The notes beneath the pieces are model-generated. The model did no database searches. It was given only the letters and a program-made list of their open reading frames with translations, and was not told where the DNA came from. DNA of 64,000 bases from assembly GCA_035276765.1 (NCBI GenBank), contig DATELH010000002.1, positions 558,001 to 622,000 on the forward strand. Direction: 5' to 3'. Below, piece by piece: positions 7,863 to 17,029 of the stretch. The DNA comes from DATASD01 sp035276765 (GTDB lineage Bacteria; Patescibacteriota; Saccharimonadia; Saccharimonadales; UBA4665). How positions within the stretch are numbered: the first letter of the stretch is position 1; each line of letters begins with the position of its first letter. Position numbers and translations under genes: made by a program.

Positions 7863-8913
7863 GTTCATGCTCGATTTCTGCTTTTTCGGCGTGCAACGTG
7901 CGGTGGTAATAAACATATCCTGGCGGCAACTGGATGAGCGTGTTCACTACGCGGTACATTACAATTACGGGCAGACTGAGGCCGGCCGGCACGCCCGCCG
8001 CCGCCAAGACAGCGGTCATAAGCGCTTCATAAATACCGACGCCGCCCGGCAAAACGGAAACCAGCCCCGCAAAATTTGCCACCGCATACGCCAATACCAC
8101 CGAGCCAAAGTTTACCCAATGCCCGAACGCCAAAAACACCACGTACACCGCCAACACCTCAGTCAAGTTCATCATGAACGCCCACACAAGCGGCTTGCGC
8201 AAACTGCGGTATTGCGACTCGATCAGCTTATAGTTTTGATGCAACTCAGTGAATAGCATTTCCACGCGGTCCACCTTGATAGTCTCAGGATGTTTCGGCC
8301 GCACCACCTGAATTATTTTGTTCAGTATGCTCATGACAGTGGTGAAAAAGGCGTTGATGCGCTTTTGGCTGCCGATGATGAACACAAAACCGCACGTACC
8401 GACCACCAACAAGGTAGAAAGCGCCGTCGCCACTAAAATGACCAGGTCGTTCACCCGGCCACCGATCGCCATAAACAGCAAGCCAATAATCAACAAGGCC
8501 TCGAATGAAACAAACCCCAAAATGAGCTTCATCATTTGTACAAGCGTGGCTTTGCCGCCCGTAATATTATCGCTGCGCATGCGCGCACCAAAGTACGAGA
8601 TGCCCGAAACACCGCCACTCGGGAATACATGGTTGATAAAGTTCAGCTCAAGCGACGCCTTCACCAAAAATTTATATTTAAGCTTATTGCCGACCAGCGC
8701 AAACAAGCCTTGATATAACTTTGCCTGCGAGTGGTAATTAAGCACTTCAATCGGCACAATGAGCAATAGCGCCCAAGCGTTCACCTTCGCCAAGTTATTC
8801 ACTGTATCAGCTAACTGATGGCGGATGGCATACACCAACACCAAAAGTGCCGCCACAGTCAAGATGTTCAGCAACATCTTCCATCGACGCTTCAAAAAAG
8901 ACGTTTCGCTCAT
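7855..8913 (-). CDS. Flippase-like membrane protein (lysylphosphatidylglycerol synthase TM family)
   Basis: A 352-residue polytopic membrane protein of the LPG_synthase_TM / UPF0104 family. The family motifs FPSGGVSGISYFG near residue 97 and LPGGVGIYEALMTA near residue 288 are present, with about eight hydrophobic segments. Relatives flip lipids or form the membrane half of MprF; there is no synthase domain here, so transport of a lipid-linked substrate is only a guess. The C-terminus is charged and His/Glu-rich. The ATG at 8913 lies eight bases after a TATAAT box. Confidence 0.82.
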   Translation of the reverse strand: MSETSFLKRRWKMLLNILTVAALLVLVYAIRHQLADTVNNLAKVNAWALLLIVPIEVLNYHSQAKLYQGLFALVGNKLKYKFLVKASLELNFINHVFPSGGVSGISYFGARMRSDNITGGKATLVQMMKLILGFVSFEALLIIGLLFMAIGGRVNDLVILVATALSTLLVVGTCGFVFIIGSQKRINAFFTTVMSILNKIIQVVRPKHPETIKVDRVEMLFTELHQNYKLIESQYRSLRKPLVWAFMMNLTEVLAVYVVFLAFGHWVNFGSVVLAYAVANFAGLVSVLPGGVGIYEALMTAVLAAAGVPAGLSLPVIVMYRVVNTLIQLPPGYVYYHRTLHAEKAEIEHEHE

Positions 8914-8921
8914 ATCGACCT

Positions 8922-8927
8922 ATTATA
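8922..8927 (-). promoter_or_regulatory. -10 box (TATAAT) of the flippase-like gene
   Basis: A perfect TATAAT with eight bases to the ATG at 8913; only AGG in the gap could serve as a weak ribosome-binding site. It probably also drives xseA and xseB downstream. Confidence 0.5.
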
Positions 8928-8980
8928 TAGCAAACTGCAAATGGTTACGCGCCAAGTAGGCGGTTACTGGGGTGCAATGG

Positions 8981-8986
8981 TATAAT
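8981..8986 (+). promoter_or_regulatory. -10 box (TATAAT) of the RNA methyltransferase gene
   Basis: A perfect TATAAT with eight bases to the ATG at 8995. It is divergent from the box at 8922-8927, so the 81-base gap between the two genes holds two back-to-back promoters. Confidence 0.55.
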
Positions 8987-8994
8987 ATAAAGAT

Positions 8995-10176
8995 ATGCGA
9001 ACGTTGTTTATTTTAGGGCGTCAGCCGGCGCTTGGCCGGGCTGAGCTCGAAAGCCTTTACGGCGCCGATGCTTTACGGCCTTGGAGTGCAAACAGCATGA
9101 TATATGCGGGCGCGGCTGCTCCCGGTGACTTTGCGCGGCTTGGCGGCTCGGTAAAAATGTGCTCAGTGCTCGAAACCATCGAAGGAACGGATTGGCGGCA
9201 ATTGCAAGCGGCCGTGGTTGCGGCCGGACTGCGGCTGGGGCAAGAGATAGCCGAGGGTAAAATCCAGCTTGGCGTTAGTGCCTACGGCCTGCGTTTGTCT
9301 ACGCGCCAACTCACCGCTGCTGGGCTCGAAGTCAAAAAAGCCCTGCGATCCGCGGGACGCTCGGTGCGTTTGGTGCAAAACCAGGAGCCCGCCCTCAACA
9401 GCGCACAGGTGCTTCACAACCATCTCACTGGCGAGCGCGGCCTCGAGCTCGTACTGGCGAGCAATGGCAAGCAAACGCTGCTCGGCTACACCTTGGCCGA
9501 ACAAGATATCACCGCCTACACTGAGCGCGACCGCGGACGCCCCAAGCGTGATGCCCGGGTCGGCATGCTGCCGCCCAAACTCGCGCAAACAATCATCAAT
9601 TTAGCCACCAGCTCAAGCCCGCCGTCTAGCGATTTCACGGTGCTGGATCCATTTTGCGGCACCGGCGTGGTGCTCCAGGAAGCGTTGCTCATGGGTTTTA
9701 GCGCATACGGCACCGACCTTGAGCCGCGGATGATTGCATATTCGCAAGCGAACCTGGATTGGCTTGCAGGCAAAACTGCCGGATTCATGATGCCCCATCT
9801 TGAAGCTGGTGATGCCACCGCACACCACTGGAATCGCACGCCAAACGCCGTGGCCTGCGAGACCTACCTTGGCCAGCCCTACGCTACCCTTCCCCCACGC
9901 CAAAAATTGCAAGAAAACATCCGCACCTGCAACACTATTCTTGAAAAATTCTTGCAAAATATTGCGGCGCAAATTGCGCCCGGCACGCGTCTGTGTGTTG
10001 CCGTGCCAGCATGGCAGCATAAACCCGGCCAGTTTACACACCTTCCCCTGCTTGACCACTTGGATGTTTTGGGGTACAATCGTATAGATTTCAGGTATGC
10101 TCAGAGTTCGGAGTTGATTTACTATCGACCCGACCAAATCGTTGCTCGTGAGCTACTGGTAATAACAAGGAAGTAA
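8995..10176 (+). CDS. Trm11-like RNA (guanine-N2) methyltransferase family protein
   Basis: A 393-residue protein with an N-terminal THUMP-like RNA-binding region (to about residue 180) and a C-terminal Rossmann methyltransferase. The SAM-binding motif I, LDPFCGTGVVLQEA, and the following GTDLEPRMI fit the UPF0020/Trm11 group, which methylates guanosines in tRNA or rRNA. The catalytic NPPY/DPPY motif is not obvious. The equivalent place reads ACETYLGQPY, so activity or substrate may differ. It is followed after five bases by rpmA, so the two are likely co-transcribed. Confidence 0.75.
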   Translation: MRTLFILGRQPALGRAELESLYGADALRPWSANSMIYAGAAAPGDFARLGGSVKMCSVLETIEGTDWRQLQAAVVAAGLRLGQEIAEGKIQLGVSAYGLRLSTRQLTAAGLEVKKALRSAGRSVRLVQNQEPALNSAQVLHNHLTGERGLELVLASNGKQTLLGYTLAEQDITAYTERDRGRPKRDARVGMLPPKLAQTIINLATSSSPPSSDFTVLDPFCGTGVVLQEALLMGFSAYGTDLEPRMIAYSQANLDWLAGKTAGFMMPHLEAGDATAHHWNRTPNAVACETYLGQPYATLPPRQKLQENIRTCNTILEKFLQNIAAQIAPGTRLCVAVPAWQHKPGQFTHLPLLDHLDVLGYNRIDFRYAQSSELIYYRPDQIVARELLVITRK

Positions 10177-10181
10177 CACAT

Positions 10182-10454
10182 ATGTCACACGTCAAAGCTG
10201 GCGGTACCGCCAAAAATACTCGCGACAGCGCCGGCCAGCGGCTTGGCGTTAAGTTGTCTGGCGGTCAAAAAGTCAAGACCGGCCAGGTTATCGTGCGCCA
10301 AATTGGGCTCACCAAGCGCGCCGGCAAAGGCACTAAGCTTAGCCGCAATTACACTGTACACGCCGAAAAAGATGGCGTTGTCGCGTTCAAGAAGCGCCGC
10401 GTGCGTCGCTTTACCGGCAAAACCGTGCGTCGCACCGAAATCACCGTCGAGTAA
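10182..10454 (+). CDS. rpmA: 50S ribosomal protein L27 (bL27)
   Basis: A 90-residue bL27. The N-terminal tail (SHVKAGGTAKNTRDS) that reaches the peptidyl transferase centre is typical, and GQRLGVKLSGGQ follows. There is no Firmicutes-type cleavable extension before it. A clear AAGGAAG site precedes the ATG. In many bacteria rplU and rpmA are adjacent. Here rplU lies 40 kb away on the other strand, and rpmA is instead behind a methyltransferase gene. A strong terminator follows. Confidence 0.97.
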   Translation: MSHVKAGGTAKNTRDSAGQRLGVKLSGGQKVKTGQVIVRQIGLTKRAGKGTKLSRNYTVHAEKDGVVAFKKRRVRRFTGKTVRRTEITVE

Positions 10455-10473
10455 AAACTCGAAAACTCATCAA

Positions 10474-10506
10474 AAAGCCCTCGCTTCTCACGAGGGCTTT
10501 TGTTTT
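10474..10506 (+). terminator. Rho-independent terminator of rpmA
   Basis: A perfect 10-bp stem (AAAGCCCTCG / CGAGGGCTTT) with a 7-base loop followed by TGTTTT. Its A-rich 5' flank may also let it work for the convergent gene ending at 10512. Confidence 0.9.
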
Positions 10507-10511
10507 AGGCG

Positions 10512-11279
10512 CTAGTGTCGATATTGGTCGCTATTCCCAAAGGGGTTGTCGAAAAAGTCGTCGTTTTCGTCAGTAGGGCGAGCAGGCTGCTGCCTAGGTT
10601 GTTCTGGCCGGGGCTGCGACGGTTCTTCGAGACGCTGGAGCCGTGAAGCTGCTGATTTTGGATCGCGAAGCTGCGCTTGTCGCAACGCTTCCTGCTTTCG
10701 CTCATCATCGGCAGCACGCTGGTCATCTAGATAAGGATCATAATAATCTTTATGCCTGGGTGGCGGACCTTGCTGGCGTTGAGGCGTTCGAGGCGCTGAT
10801 TGGGGTTGTTCGTACTGGTCGCCGCGAGGACCAAACTCTTGAGGAGGTTGCGGGCCAAAGTTCTGTGGGGGTTGAGGTCGTTGTGGGGTGGGTGGTTGGG
10901 CTTGAGTTTGCTTGCGTGCCGCTTGGGCAATTTGGCGGCGTTCCTGTGCTTCAGGTGCTTCAAAGATAGGCGTACCATCAGGCCGCGTTCCGCGCAGGCG
11001 ACCACTTACAACCCGGTTTTCCCCACCTACATTCGCAGCACCCCGGAGTACTCGGCCGAGCGCAGTTCGGGCAAGTTGGTTTGGGACTCCCTGCTGCTCT
11101 TGGAGGGCGTTTGCACGGCGGTTTTCGGCGTTATAACTCTGAGTTAAAATAGCCTGCTCAACACCGCTCGCAAAATCCCGGTTGCCGACCGTATGATCTG
11201 ACGTAGGCTGCTGCACTTCCAAGATTTGCGTTGGAGGCTGCATTTGTTCTGCTGGTGTGAGTTCGTGACTGCTTGACAT
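10512..11279 (-). CDS. Pro/Gln-rich, largely disordered protein of unknown function
   Basis: A 255-residue hydrophilic protein. Residues 1-110 look partly ordered; from about 115 to the end the sequence is dominated by Pro, Gln, Arg and Asp and ends in an acidic stretch (DENDDFFDNPFG). There is no signal peptide or membrane segment. Nothing in it was recognised. It converges on rpmA across a terminator and starts at an ATG behind a TATGCT box. Codon use resembles neighbouring genes, so I take it as real. Confidence 0.65.
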   Translation of the reverse strand: MSSSHELTPAEQMQPPTQILEVQQPTSDHTVGNRDFASGVEQAILTQSYNAENRRANALQEQQGVPNQLARTALGRVLRGAANVGGENRVVSGRLRGTRPDGTPIFEAPEAQERRQIAQAARKQTQAQPPTPQRPQPPQNFGPQPPQEFGPRGDQYEQPQSAPRTPQRQQGPPPRHKDYYDPYLDDQRAADDERKQEALRQAQLRDPKSAASRLQRLEEPSQPRPEQPRQQPARPTDENDDFFDNPFGNSDQYRH

Positions 11280-11330
11280 ACCAATACATTAGCATAATGG
11301 TGCATGATTGTCAAAAGTATGCGTTAGCGT

Positions 11331-11735
11331 TTAGCGCATGCCTAGGTGAAACTTGATGCGGTCAATTACATCCGTAATCACCACTTGCGATTTCACGAGA
11401 TATTCGTCGACGCCGAGGGCTTCAGCGCGCTGCTTGTCACTTTCCTGACTCAAGGCCGTGAGCATAATAATTTTGAGGTTGGCAGTTTCTGGTGTATTGC
11501 GCAAAATATCCAGCACGTCGAAGCCACTCACCTTCGGCATCATGACATCGAGCAACACCAAGTGGGGCTTAAACTTTACAGCGGTCGCGAGCGCATCTTC
11601 GCCGTTCGCAACCCGCATAACATCGAAACCCTCTGCCTGCAGGCGAACAATATAAACATTCGCGAGCGCGTCGTCGTCTTCGACTAGTAAAATCCGTTTC
11701 CTATGCTCCGGGGGCTGCTGATTGACAGAATCCAT
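11331..11735 (-). CDS. Single-domain response regulator (CheY-like)
   Basis: A 134-residue receiver with all canonical residues: the acidic pair in LLVEDDD, the phospho-accepting Asp in VLLDVMMPKVSGFD, the Thr in IIMLTAL and the Lys in EYLVKSQ. It has no output domain, so it must act through protein contact, and no canonical histidine kinase lies nearby. It differs from the atypical receiver at 4648-5028, which has lost the phosphorylation site. It lies between the P/Q-rich gene and pyrG on the same strand. Confidence 0.9.
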   Translation of the reverse strand: MDSVNQQPPEHRKRILLVEDDDALANVYIVRLQAEGFDVMRVANGEDALATAVKFKPHLVLLDVMMPKVSGFDVLDILRNTPETANLKIIMLTALSQESDKQRAEALGVDEYLVKSQVVITDVIDRIKFHLGMR

Positions 11736-11789
11736 ACTGCTTACGCTACCTTATTTACTATCGTTTTGCAAACAAAACTGGCCGGACGC

Positions 11790-13391
11790 CTATTTGCGTA
11801 AGCTTTCGATGAAGCCATAGAACATCGGATGAGGGCGGTTCGGCCGGGACTTAAATTCTGGATGAAATTGGCTTGCTAGAAAGAATGGATGGTCGATGCC
11901 TTCGATAACTTCGACAAGGTCGAGTTCAGGGTTGCGGCCGGAGTCTTTGATACCCCAATGCTCGTATTGCTTGCGGTATTTGTTGTTGCATTCGCCGCGG
12001 TGACGGTGGCGTTCTACGACAGATTCTGCGGCATACACTTGGGCAGCCAGACTATTTGGCAATAGGCTGCACTTGTAATCGCCGAGGCGCATGGTACCAC
12101 CGGTGTTTGCCTTGCCTTCCTGGCCGGCCATAGTGGTAATAATGGGGTCTTTACTATCGGGAGCAAGCTCGAAAGTGGTAGCATCCGCTACGCCGGCATT
12201 GCGCGCCGCAGCGATGACTGCCATCTGCAAGCCCAAACACAAGCCAAGGTACGGTTTTTTATTCTTTAGACAGTACTGCGCTGCTTTAATTTTGCCCTCA
12301 AGGCCGCGCTGGCCAAAACCGCCCGGCACCACCACGCCGTCAAACGGTTCAAGCACTTTGGCGATGTCTGTATCTTGTTCATCAAATTTTTCGGCATCAA
12401 TCCACTTAATTTCTATGTCCGTGTCGTTCCACCAGGCCGCGTGGCGTAGTGCTTCAAAAACCGACATGTACGTGTCGAGGTTGTCGAGATATTTGGCAAC
12501 CATGGCCACCTGCACTTTGTTTTTGTACGTAGTGGTAGCCCGCTTGACTACTTCGCGCCATTCTGACAAATCCGCTTGCTTGCCAGTTTCAAGGCCAAGC
12601 TTTTTGCAGATGACTTCGGCGATGCCTTCGTCTTCGAGAGTGAGAGGCACGCCATAAATAGTTTGGGCGTTGGGCATGAGGGCGATTGCATCTTCTTCGA
12701 CGCCACAAAAGAGTGCCAGTTTATGCTTGACGGCCGTGTTCGCGGCTTTTTCGCTGCGGGCCACCAGCATATTCGGCGCAATGCCCATACCACGCAGATC
12801 GCGCACTGAGTTCTGTGCCGGCTTGGTCTTGATTTCGCCACTGGCACCTAGGTATGGCAAGTACACCACGTGCACATACATGCAATTTTCAAATCCGACG
12901 CGCAAACCAAATTCGCGGATTGCTTCCAGGAAACTTTGGCTTTCGAGGTCGCCAACGGTGCCGCCAATTTCAACGATGTGCACATCAAAGCCCTTGCCAG
13001 CCTCACTAATATATTCCTGAATGGCGTTCATAACATGCGGAACGATTTGTACCGATTGTCCTTGGTATTTTCCATCACGCTCATCCTGGATCACTTTTAA
13101 TAGCACACGACCACTCATAAGAGAACTTCGCTGGGTTAGCTCTTCGTCTATAAAGCGCTCATAATGGCCAAGGTCGAGGTCGGTTTCCGCGCCGTCTTTG
13201 GTAACAAAGCATTCGCCATGCTCGCGCGGGTTGAGTGTACCGGCATCGACGTTTAAGTACGGATCGCATTTTTGAAGGTTAACGTTGAGGCCGCGGGCCT
13301 TTAACAGGCGTCCGATCGAAGCGGCAGTAATACCCTTTCCCAATCCAGAAAGCACACCACCAGTTACAAACACATACTTCGTCTTCGACAC
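11790..13391 (-). CDS. pyrG: CTP synthase
   Basis: Converts UTP to CTP using ATP and glutamine. The 533-residue protein has the amidoligase domain (FVTGGVLSGLGKGITAASIG; CDPYLNVDAGT) and the C-terminal glutamine amidotransferase with the nucleophile Cys in YLGLCLGLQ and the His-Glu pair near the end (FHPEF). The start is a GTG at 13391, supported by a GAGGG site; a TATAAA-like box lies further upstream. Full length for the family. It transcribes away from the CtpA gene upstream with a 61-base gap. Confidence 0.97.
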   Translation of the reverse strand: MSKTKYVFVTGGVLSGLGKGITAASIGRLLKARGLNVNLQKCDPYLNVDAGTLNPREHGECFVTKDGAETDLDLGHYERFIDEELTQRSSLMSGRVLLKVIQDERDGKYQGQSVQIVPHVMNAIQEYISEAGKGFDVHIVEIGGTVGDLESQSFLEAIREFGLRVGFENCMYVHVVYLPYLGASGEIKTKPAQNSVRDLRGMGIAPNMLVARSEKAANTAVKHKLALFCGVEEDAIALMPNAQTIYGVPLTLEDEGIAEVICKKLGLETGKQADLSEWREVVKRATTTYKNKVQVAMVAKYLDNLDTYMSVFEALRHAAWWNDTDIEIKWIDAEKFDEQDTDIAKVLEPFDGVVVPGGFGQRGLEGKIKAAQYCLKNKKPYLGLCLGLQMAVIAAARNAGVADATTFELAPDSKDPIITTMAGQEGKANTGGTMRLGDYKCSLLPNSLAAQVYAAESVVERHRHRGECNNKYRKQYEHWGIKDSGRNPELDLVEVIEGIDHPFFLASQFHPEFKSRPNRPHPMFYGFIESLRK

Positions 13392-13452
13392 ACCGAACCC
13401 TCAAATATTACGCTTTATAGTAACGGAATCTGCTCTTGTACGCAAGGAAATT

Positions 13453-14715
13453 CTATTGTTTTATTTGCGCCTGCAGCCATGCAAGCGCTGCGTCCTCTTG
13501 CGGGTCTTGGTTGTTTTTGTAATCGCTGTCGGTCATGACTACGGGCTGGTCGGGCGTGATGCCTTTTTTGTCGATATTCTGACCATTCGGACGATACCAC
13601 TTGGCCACCGTTACCTTCATTTCAGCGCCACCCGTTAAATCGAGCACCACCTGAACACTGCCCTTGCCATAGCTTTTTGCGCCTATAACGCGCGCTACAT
13701 TGTTGTCACGCAAAGCGCCAGCGGTTATCTCTGCCGCGCTCGCGCTGCCGCCATTTACAAGCACGGCAGTGGGGATGCCGTTTAGCGTTGCACCGCCCTC
13801 GGCATTATAGGTGTTAGTTACGGTGTTGCCACGCTTTTCCTGCAAAACCATTTTTCCGTTCGGGACCCACAAGCTTGATACGTCAACTGCCGCCGTCAAC
13901 AAACCGCCAGGGTTGTCGCGCATATCGAGTACAACACCCTTTACGCCAGCTTGTTTGAATTGATCGGCAGCTTTTTTGGCTAAGCCCGCAGTGTCGTCCG
14001 AGAACTGGGTAATTTGCATATAGCCCACATTGCCCGGCAAAATTTTGTAGTTTACGCTCGGCACTTTAATGTCATCGCGAGTGATGGCGACGTCCGAGGC
14101 TGCACCGTCGCGTACAATGGTTAATTTTACTGTCGTGCCCTTTGGTCCGCGGATTTTTCCAACCGCCGTATCGACAGACATGCCCGCTGTGCTTGTGCCG
14201 TCAATTTGGGTGATGAGGTCTTGTGCCCGCAAGCCAGCTTTCGCCGCCGGGAAGCCAGCAATGGGCGCCACCACCTGGAGATGACCCGCGGAGTCTTGCC
14301 CCAGTTCCGCCCCGATACCAGTGAAGGTGCCACTTAGCTCGTTGTTGAAGTCTTTGGCTTGAGCAGCGCTAAAGTATTTGGTATACGGGTCGCCAGTGGC
14401 ACTCGCGAGGCCGGATTTTATGCCATCGAGTAATTTGTTGGCGTCGAGCTGACCATCATAGTTGCTTTTGAGCGCCTGATACACCTGGTTTACGCTGCTA
14501 TAATCGAGCTTTTTCGGCAAGTTTCCAGTAGCGGCTTGGCTGCCGTACAGTGCCAAGCGCCCACTTCCTACCTCTATGCCCAACCCAAAAACGAGCACCA
14601 GCACCAACGCCGCCGCAACGGTTTTGCCAATAAACCCAAGCCTAAATCGGCGTCGCTCCTCTTGCGCCCCTTCTTTGTCTTGCTCATTAAAAAGCTTTTG
14701 CGAATCGTCGCTCAC
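13453..14715 (-). CDS. Carboxy-terminal processing protease (S41, CtpA-like)
   Basis: An exported serine protease of about 420 residues. A short cytoplasmic N-terminus is followed by one transmembrane anchor (about residues 32-50), a PDZ domain (about 130-215) and the S41 catalytic domain with Ser near 324 (NGGSASAAE) and Lys near 351 (SYGKGSVQ). Such enzymes trim envelope proteins and often control peptidoglycan hydrolases, which fits the CHAP hydrolase just upstream. The GTG at 14715 is preferred over the TTG one codon earlier because of its spacing from GGGAG. A TATAAT box lies about 35 bases upstream. Confidence 0.92.
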   Translation of the reverse strand: MSDDSQKLFNEQDKEGAQEERRRFRLGFIGKTVAAALVLVLVFGLGIEVGSGRLALYGSQAATGNLPKKLDYSSVNQVYQALKSNYDGQLDANKLLDGIKSGLASATGDPYTKYFSAAQAKDFNNELSGTFTGIGAELGQDSAGHLQVVAPIAGFPAAKAGLRAQDLITQIDGTSTAGMSVDTAVGKIRGPKGTTVKLTIVRDGAASDVAITRDDIKVPSVNYKILPGNVGYMQITQFSDDTAGLAKKAADQFKQAGVKGVVLDMRDNPGGLLTAAVDVSSLWVPNGKMVLQEKRGNTVTNTYNAEGGATLNGIPTAVLVNGGSASAAEITAGALRDNNVARVIGAKSYGKGSVQVVLDLTGGAEMKVTVAKWYRPNGQNIDKKGITPDQPVVMTDSDYKNNQDPQEDAALAWLQAQIKQ

Positions 14716-14789
14716 CAAAAAACTCCCATCTCAAATTGTTTATGCTCTGATTATACAAGAGCCTGCCGGTTCTCTGCTAATTTTTGTGG

Positions 14790-15962
14790 CTAATTGAAGT
14801 AGATATAGATGAGACCGGCGCCGTTGATGGTCATTTCGCTGTAATGACCCCTAAGATCGTAGTTGTATTGGCTAACATGAATGTAGTTGCCGCTGACGCC
14901 TTCGACCCACATGGCGTGTCCGTAAGTGCCACCCATAGAGATAGCGACGGAATGCGCGCGTGGCGTTGAACCGGTGGAAATACCGGCGCGCTGGGCGTCG
15001 CCAGGCCATTGGTTTGCGTTACCAGTACCGCCCCAGTACGGCATGTGGCCAAAGGTCTGAAAGACTTTCCAGGCGGTGTAGCTTACGCACTCGCGGTTAT
15101 ACATGCCCCAATCGTCAAATGTACTATCTTGAGTAACACTACATGGTTGCGCATTATCTTGGTCAACCGAGCAATGATAATCCCATTTTGCCGGATAGCC
15201 GCCGTGGTTTGGATCCCCTGCCGAGACAGTGCCGCCAAGTTTGCGGTTTGCGGCCGCCTGGGCAGCACGCAAGCCTGAGATCGCGCTTTGGTTATTGTTG
15301 ATCTGTTGGTTATAGCTGGCCTGCTGCGACTGGTTGTACGATAGCAGCTGGTTTTGTTGCGATTGCGCCGAATTCAGTTGCCCCTGCTGGCTTTGCTGAT
15401 CTTTAAGCAACTGGTCGACCTGGTTTTTTTGATCGCTCAGTTGGTTTTGCAATTTTGTAATCGTCGCCAAAGTGTCTTGCACTTTGTTTTGCACCGAGGT
15501 GCGGTATTCTTCTTTGTCGACAAATTCGCTCAAGTTTTTGCTGGTGGCCAGCATTTCGATAGTCGTAATCTGGCCATCAACATACATGGATTTAATGTCG
15601 CTACCCAAAATAGCTCGCTGTTGGTCGAGCTTGGCTTGGTTGGCCTGGATTTGCGCCTGCAAACTTGCCTGCTGCGACAAATTGTTATTAATCAGCGACT
15701 GCAAGCCGGAAATTTGCGCCTGCAAACGACTGATCGCATCCTGATAGCTCGCTGCCTCGGCTTGCAGGCCCGACACCGCCGCTTGGCTTTGCGAGTTTTG
15801 CTGCGTCAAGGCATTGATTTGCTCATCGAAATTATCGGCCTTAACCGAAGGCGTTCCTGGCACAAAAGCGCTACACACTACAAGCAAACTCGCCACGGTA
15901 ATAATCGGCACAGAGACTAATTTTCGGGATTTTGTAGCCGGTTTGCTTCGCTTTTGTTTCAT
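14790..15962 (-). CDS. Secreted coiled-coil CHAP-domain peptidoglycan hydrolase (PcsB-like)
   Basis: About 390 residues: a signal peptide (VPIITVASLLVVCSAF, likely cut after VKA), a long Q/N-rich coiled coil (roughly 45-250), then a CHAP domain with the catalytic Cys in NRECVSYTAW and His in GHAMWVEG. This is the architecture of PcsB and related hydrolases that are switched on by FtsEX. The gene lies directly downstream of ftsE-ftsX, which supports a division role here (inference). I chose the ATG at 15962, as the upstream in-frame ATG overlaps a TATAGT promoter-like box at about 15998-16003. Confidence 0.88.
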   Translation of the reverse strand: MKQKRSKPATKSRKLVSVPIITVASLLVVCSAFVPGTPSVKADNFDEQINALTQQNSQSQAAVSGLQAEAASYQDAISRLQAQISGLQSLINNNLSQQASLQAQIQANQAKLDQQRAILGSDIKSMYVDGQITTIEMLATSKNLSEFVDKEEYRTSVQNKVQDTLATITKLQNQLSDQKNQVDQLLKDQQSQQGQLNSAQSQQNQLLSYNQSQQASYNQQINNNQSAISGLRAAQAAANRKLGGTVSAGDPNHGGYPAKWDYHCSVDQDNAQPCSVTQDSTFDDWGMYNRECVSYTAWKVFQTFGHMPYWGGTGNANQWPGDAQRAGISTGSTPRAHSVAISMGGTYGHAMWVEGVSGNYIHVSQYNYDLRGHYSEMTINGAGLIYIYFN

Positions 15963-16028
15963 GGTTTTTATTCTTTTTATGCTTACCCTTAGCATACTAT
16001 ACCCCCGTCTTTTCTGCAAGACTCTGAG

Positions 16029-16051
16029 GCCCACCTGGCTGCCAGGTGGGC
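16029..16051. repeat. Perfect 11-bp inverted repeat between ftsX and the CHAP hydrolase gene
   Basis: GCCCACCTGGC and its complement are separated by one base. The stem is GC-rich and very stable, but no T-tract follows on either strand. It may be a terminator-like or RNA-processing hairpin separating ftsX from the hydrolase gene. Confidence 0.7.
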
Positions 16052-16078
16052 TTGTACGATTGCCGTCAGTCGTCTAGT

Positions 16079-17029
16079 CTATTTAACAGCTTTAAATTTA
16101 AGATACCGCCGGGTCGCAACAACAGAAGATGCGGCACCAATCAGTATACCAAGGGCTAACTGCACGGTCAAAAGCATCCAAAAATGGGCACCAAAATAAC
16201 TCTGCGCATAGCTGATATCAAGTAAGCCGAGACTGCTGGCCTGAAGCGCCGAAGACGACGCAATAAACAACCCATTTATGAGCAGCACCGACACTATCGC
16301 CGACAAAATGCCGTAAATAATACTCTCGACCACAAACGGTCCGCGAATATACCAGGTGCCCGCGCCAAGCAAGCGCATAATGGTCAGCTCATCGCGGCGG
16401 TTAAAGATGGCCATTTGGATGGTATTAAAAATAATCAACACCGAAATAAGCGTGAACACCAGCACCGCCCCAATCCCTGCCTTGCGCAGCAAGCTGGTGG
16501 CGTGCGCGATTTTGTCGATGGCGGTTTTGCGGTCGCCATTGTACGAGGGAGAGTCCGGCGTTTGCAGCGCGGCGTTGGCTGGCTTGGTCAAAAAATCCTT
16601 GATGCTCTGGATCTTGTTAAGGTCGGTAGGCTTCACTTGGATGGTAGCCGGCAACGGATTGTCGGTTTCCGAAATTGCCAGCAGCAGCTGCTGGTTGCCG
16701 GCGTTTTGCTTTTTGTAGTTCTCGAGTGCCTGCTCTTTCGAAAGATATTTCACTGAAGTAACATTTGGCTGTTCGCGCAACTGCTTAATGAGCCCGTCGC
16801 GCTGCGCTGGCGTGACGTTGTCTTTCAAGTACACCGACACATCGACTTTGCTCGTAATGCTGGCAATGGTGTTCGCAAACGTGGCGTTGGTAATAACGGA
16901 GAATAACACAATAGTGAGCGTCACGACCATTACAGCCATGGCCGCAATCGCCAGCCAGGCATTGCGCACAAAGTTGATTGCGCCCGCCCGGACAACTCGC
17001 GAAAGGGTTATGAGCCGGTGGTGTTTCAT
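16079..17029 (-). CDS. ftsX: Cell division protein FtsX
   Basis: The membrane subunit of the FtsEX complex, 316 residues, with four transmembrane segments: one after a short cytoplasmic N-terminus (about 25-45) and three in the C-terminal half. Between the first two is the extracellular loop (about 50-195) that binds a peptidoglycan hydrolase in characterised systems. The C-terminal part has the MacB/FtsX permease pattern (FNRRDELTIMRLLGA). The ATG overlaps the ftsE stop by four bases. The adjacent CHAP hydrolase is the obvious candidate partner. Confidence 0.95.
   Translation of the reverse strand: MKHHRLITLSRVVRAGAINFVRNAWLAIAAMAVMVVTLTIVLFSVITNATFANTIASITSKVDVSVYLKDNVTPAQRDGLIKQLREQPNVTSVKYLSKEQALENYKKQNAGNQQLLLAISETDNPLPATIQVKPTDLNKIQSIKDFLTKPANAALQTPDSPSYNGDRKTAIDKIAHATSLLRKAGIGAVLVFTLISVLIIFNTIQMAIFNRRDELTIMRLLGAGTWYIRGPFVVESIIYGILSAIVSVLLINGLFIASSSALQASSLGLLDISYAQSYFGAHFWMLLTVQLALGILIGAASSVVATRRYLKFKAVK

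Noticed and set aside
6784..8256. A 490-codon open frame on the plus strand
   Set aside because: It runs antisense across xseA and the flippase-like gene. Its translation is low-complexity Ser/Arg/Cys-rich with no domain, and the minus-strand genes are unmistakable.
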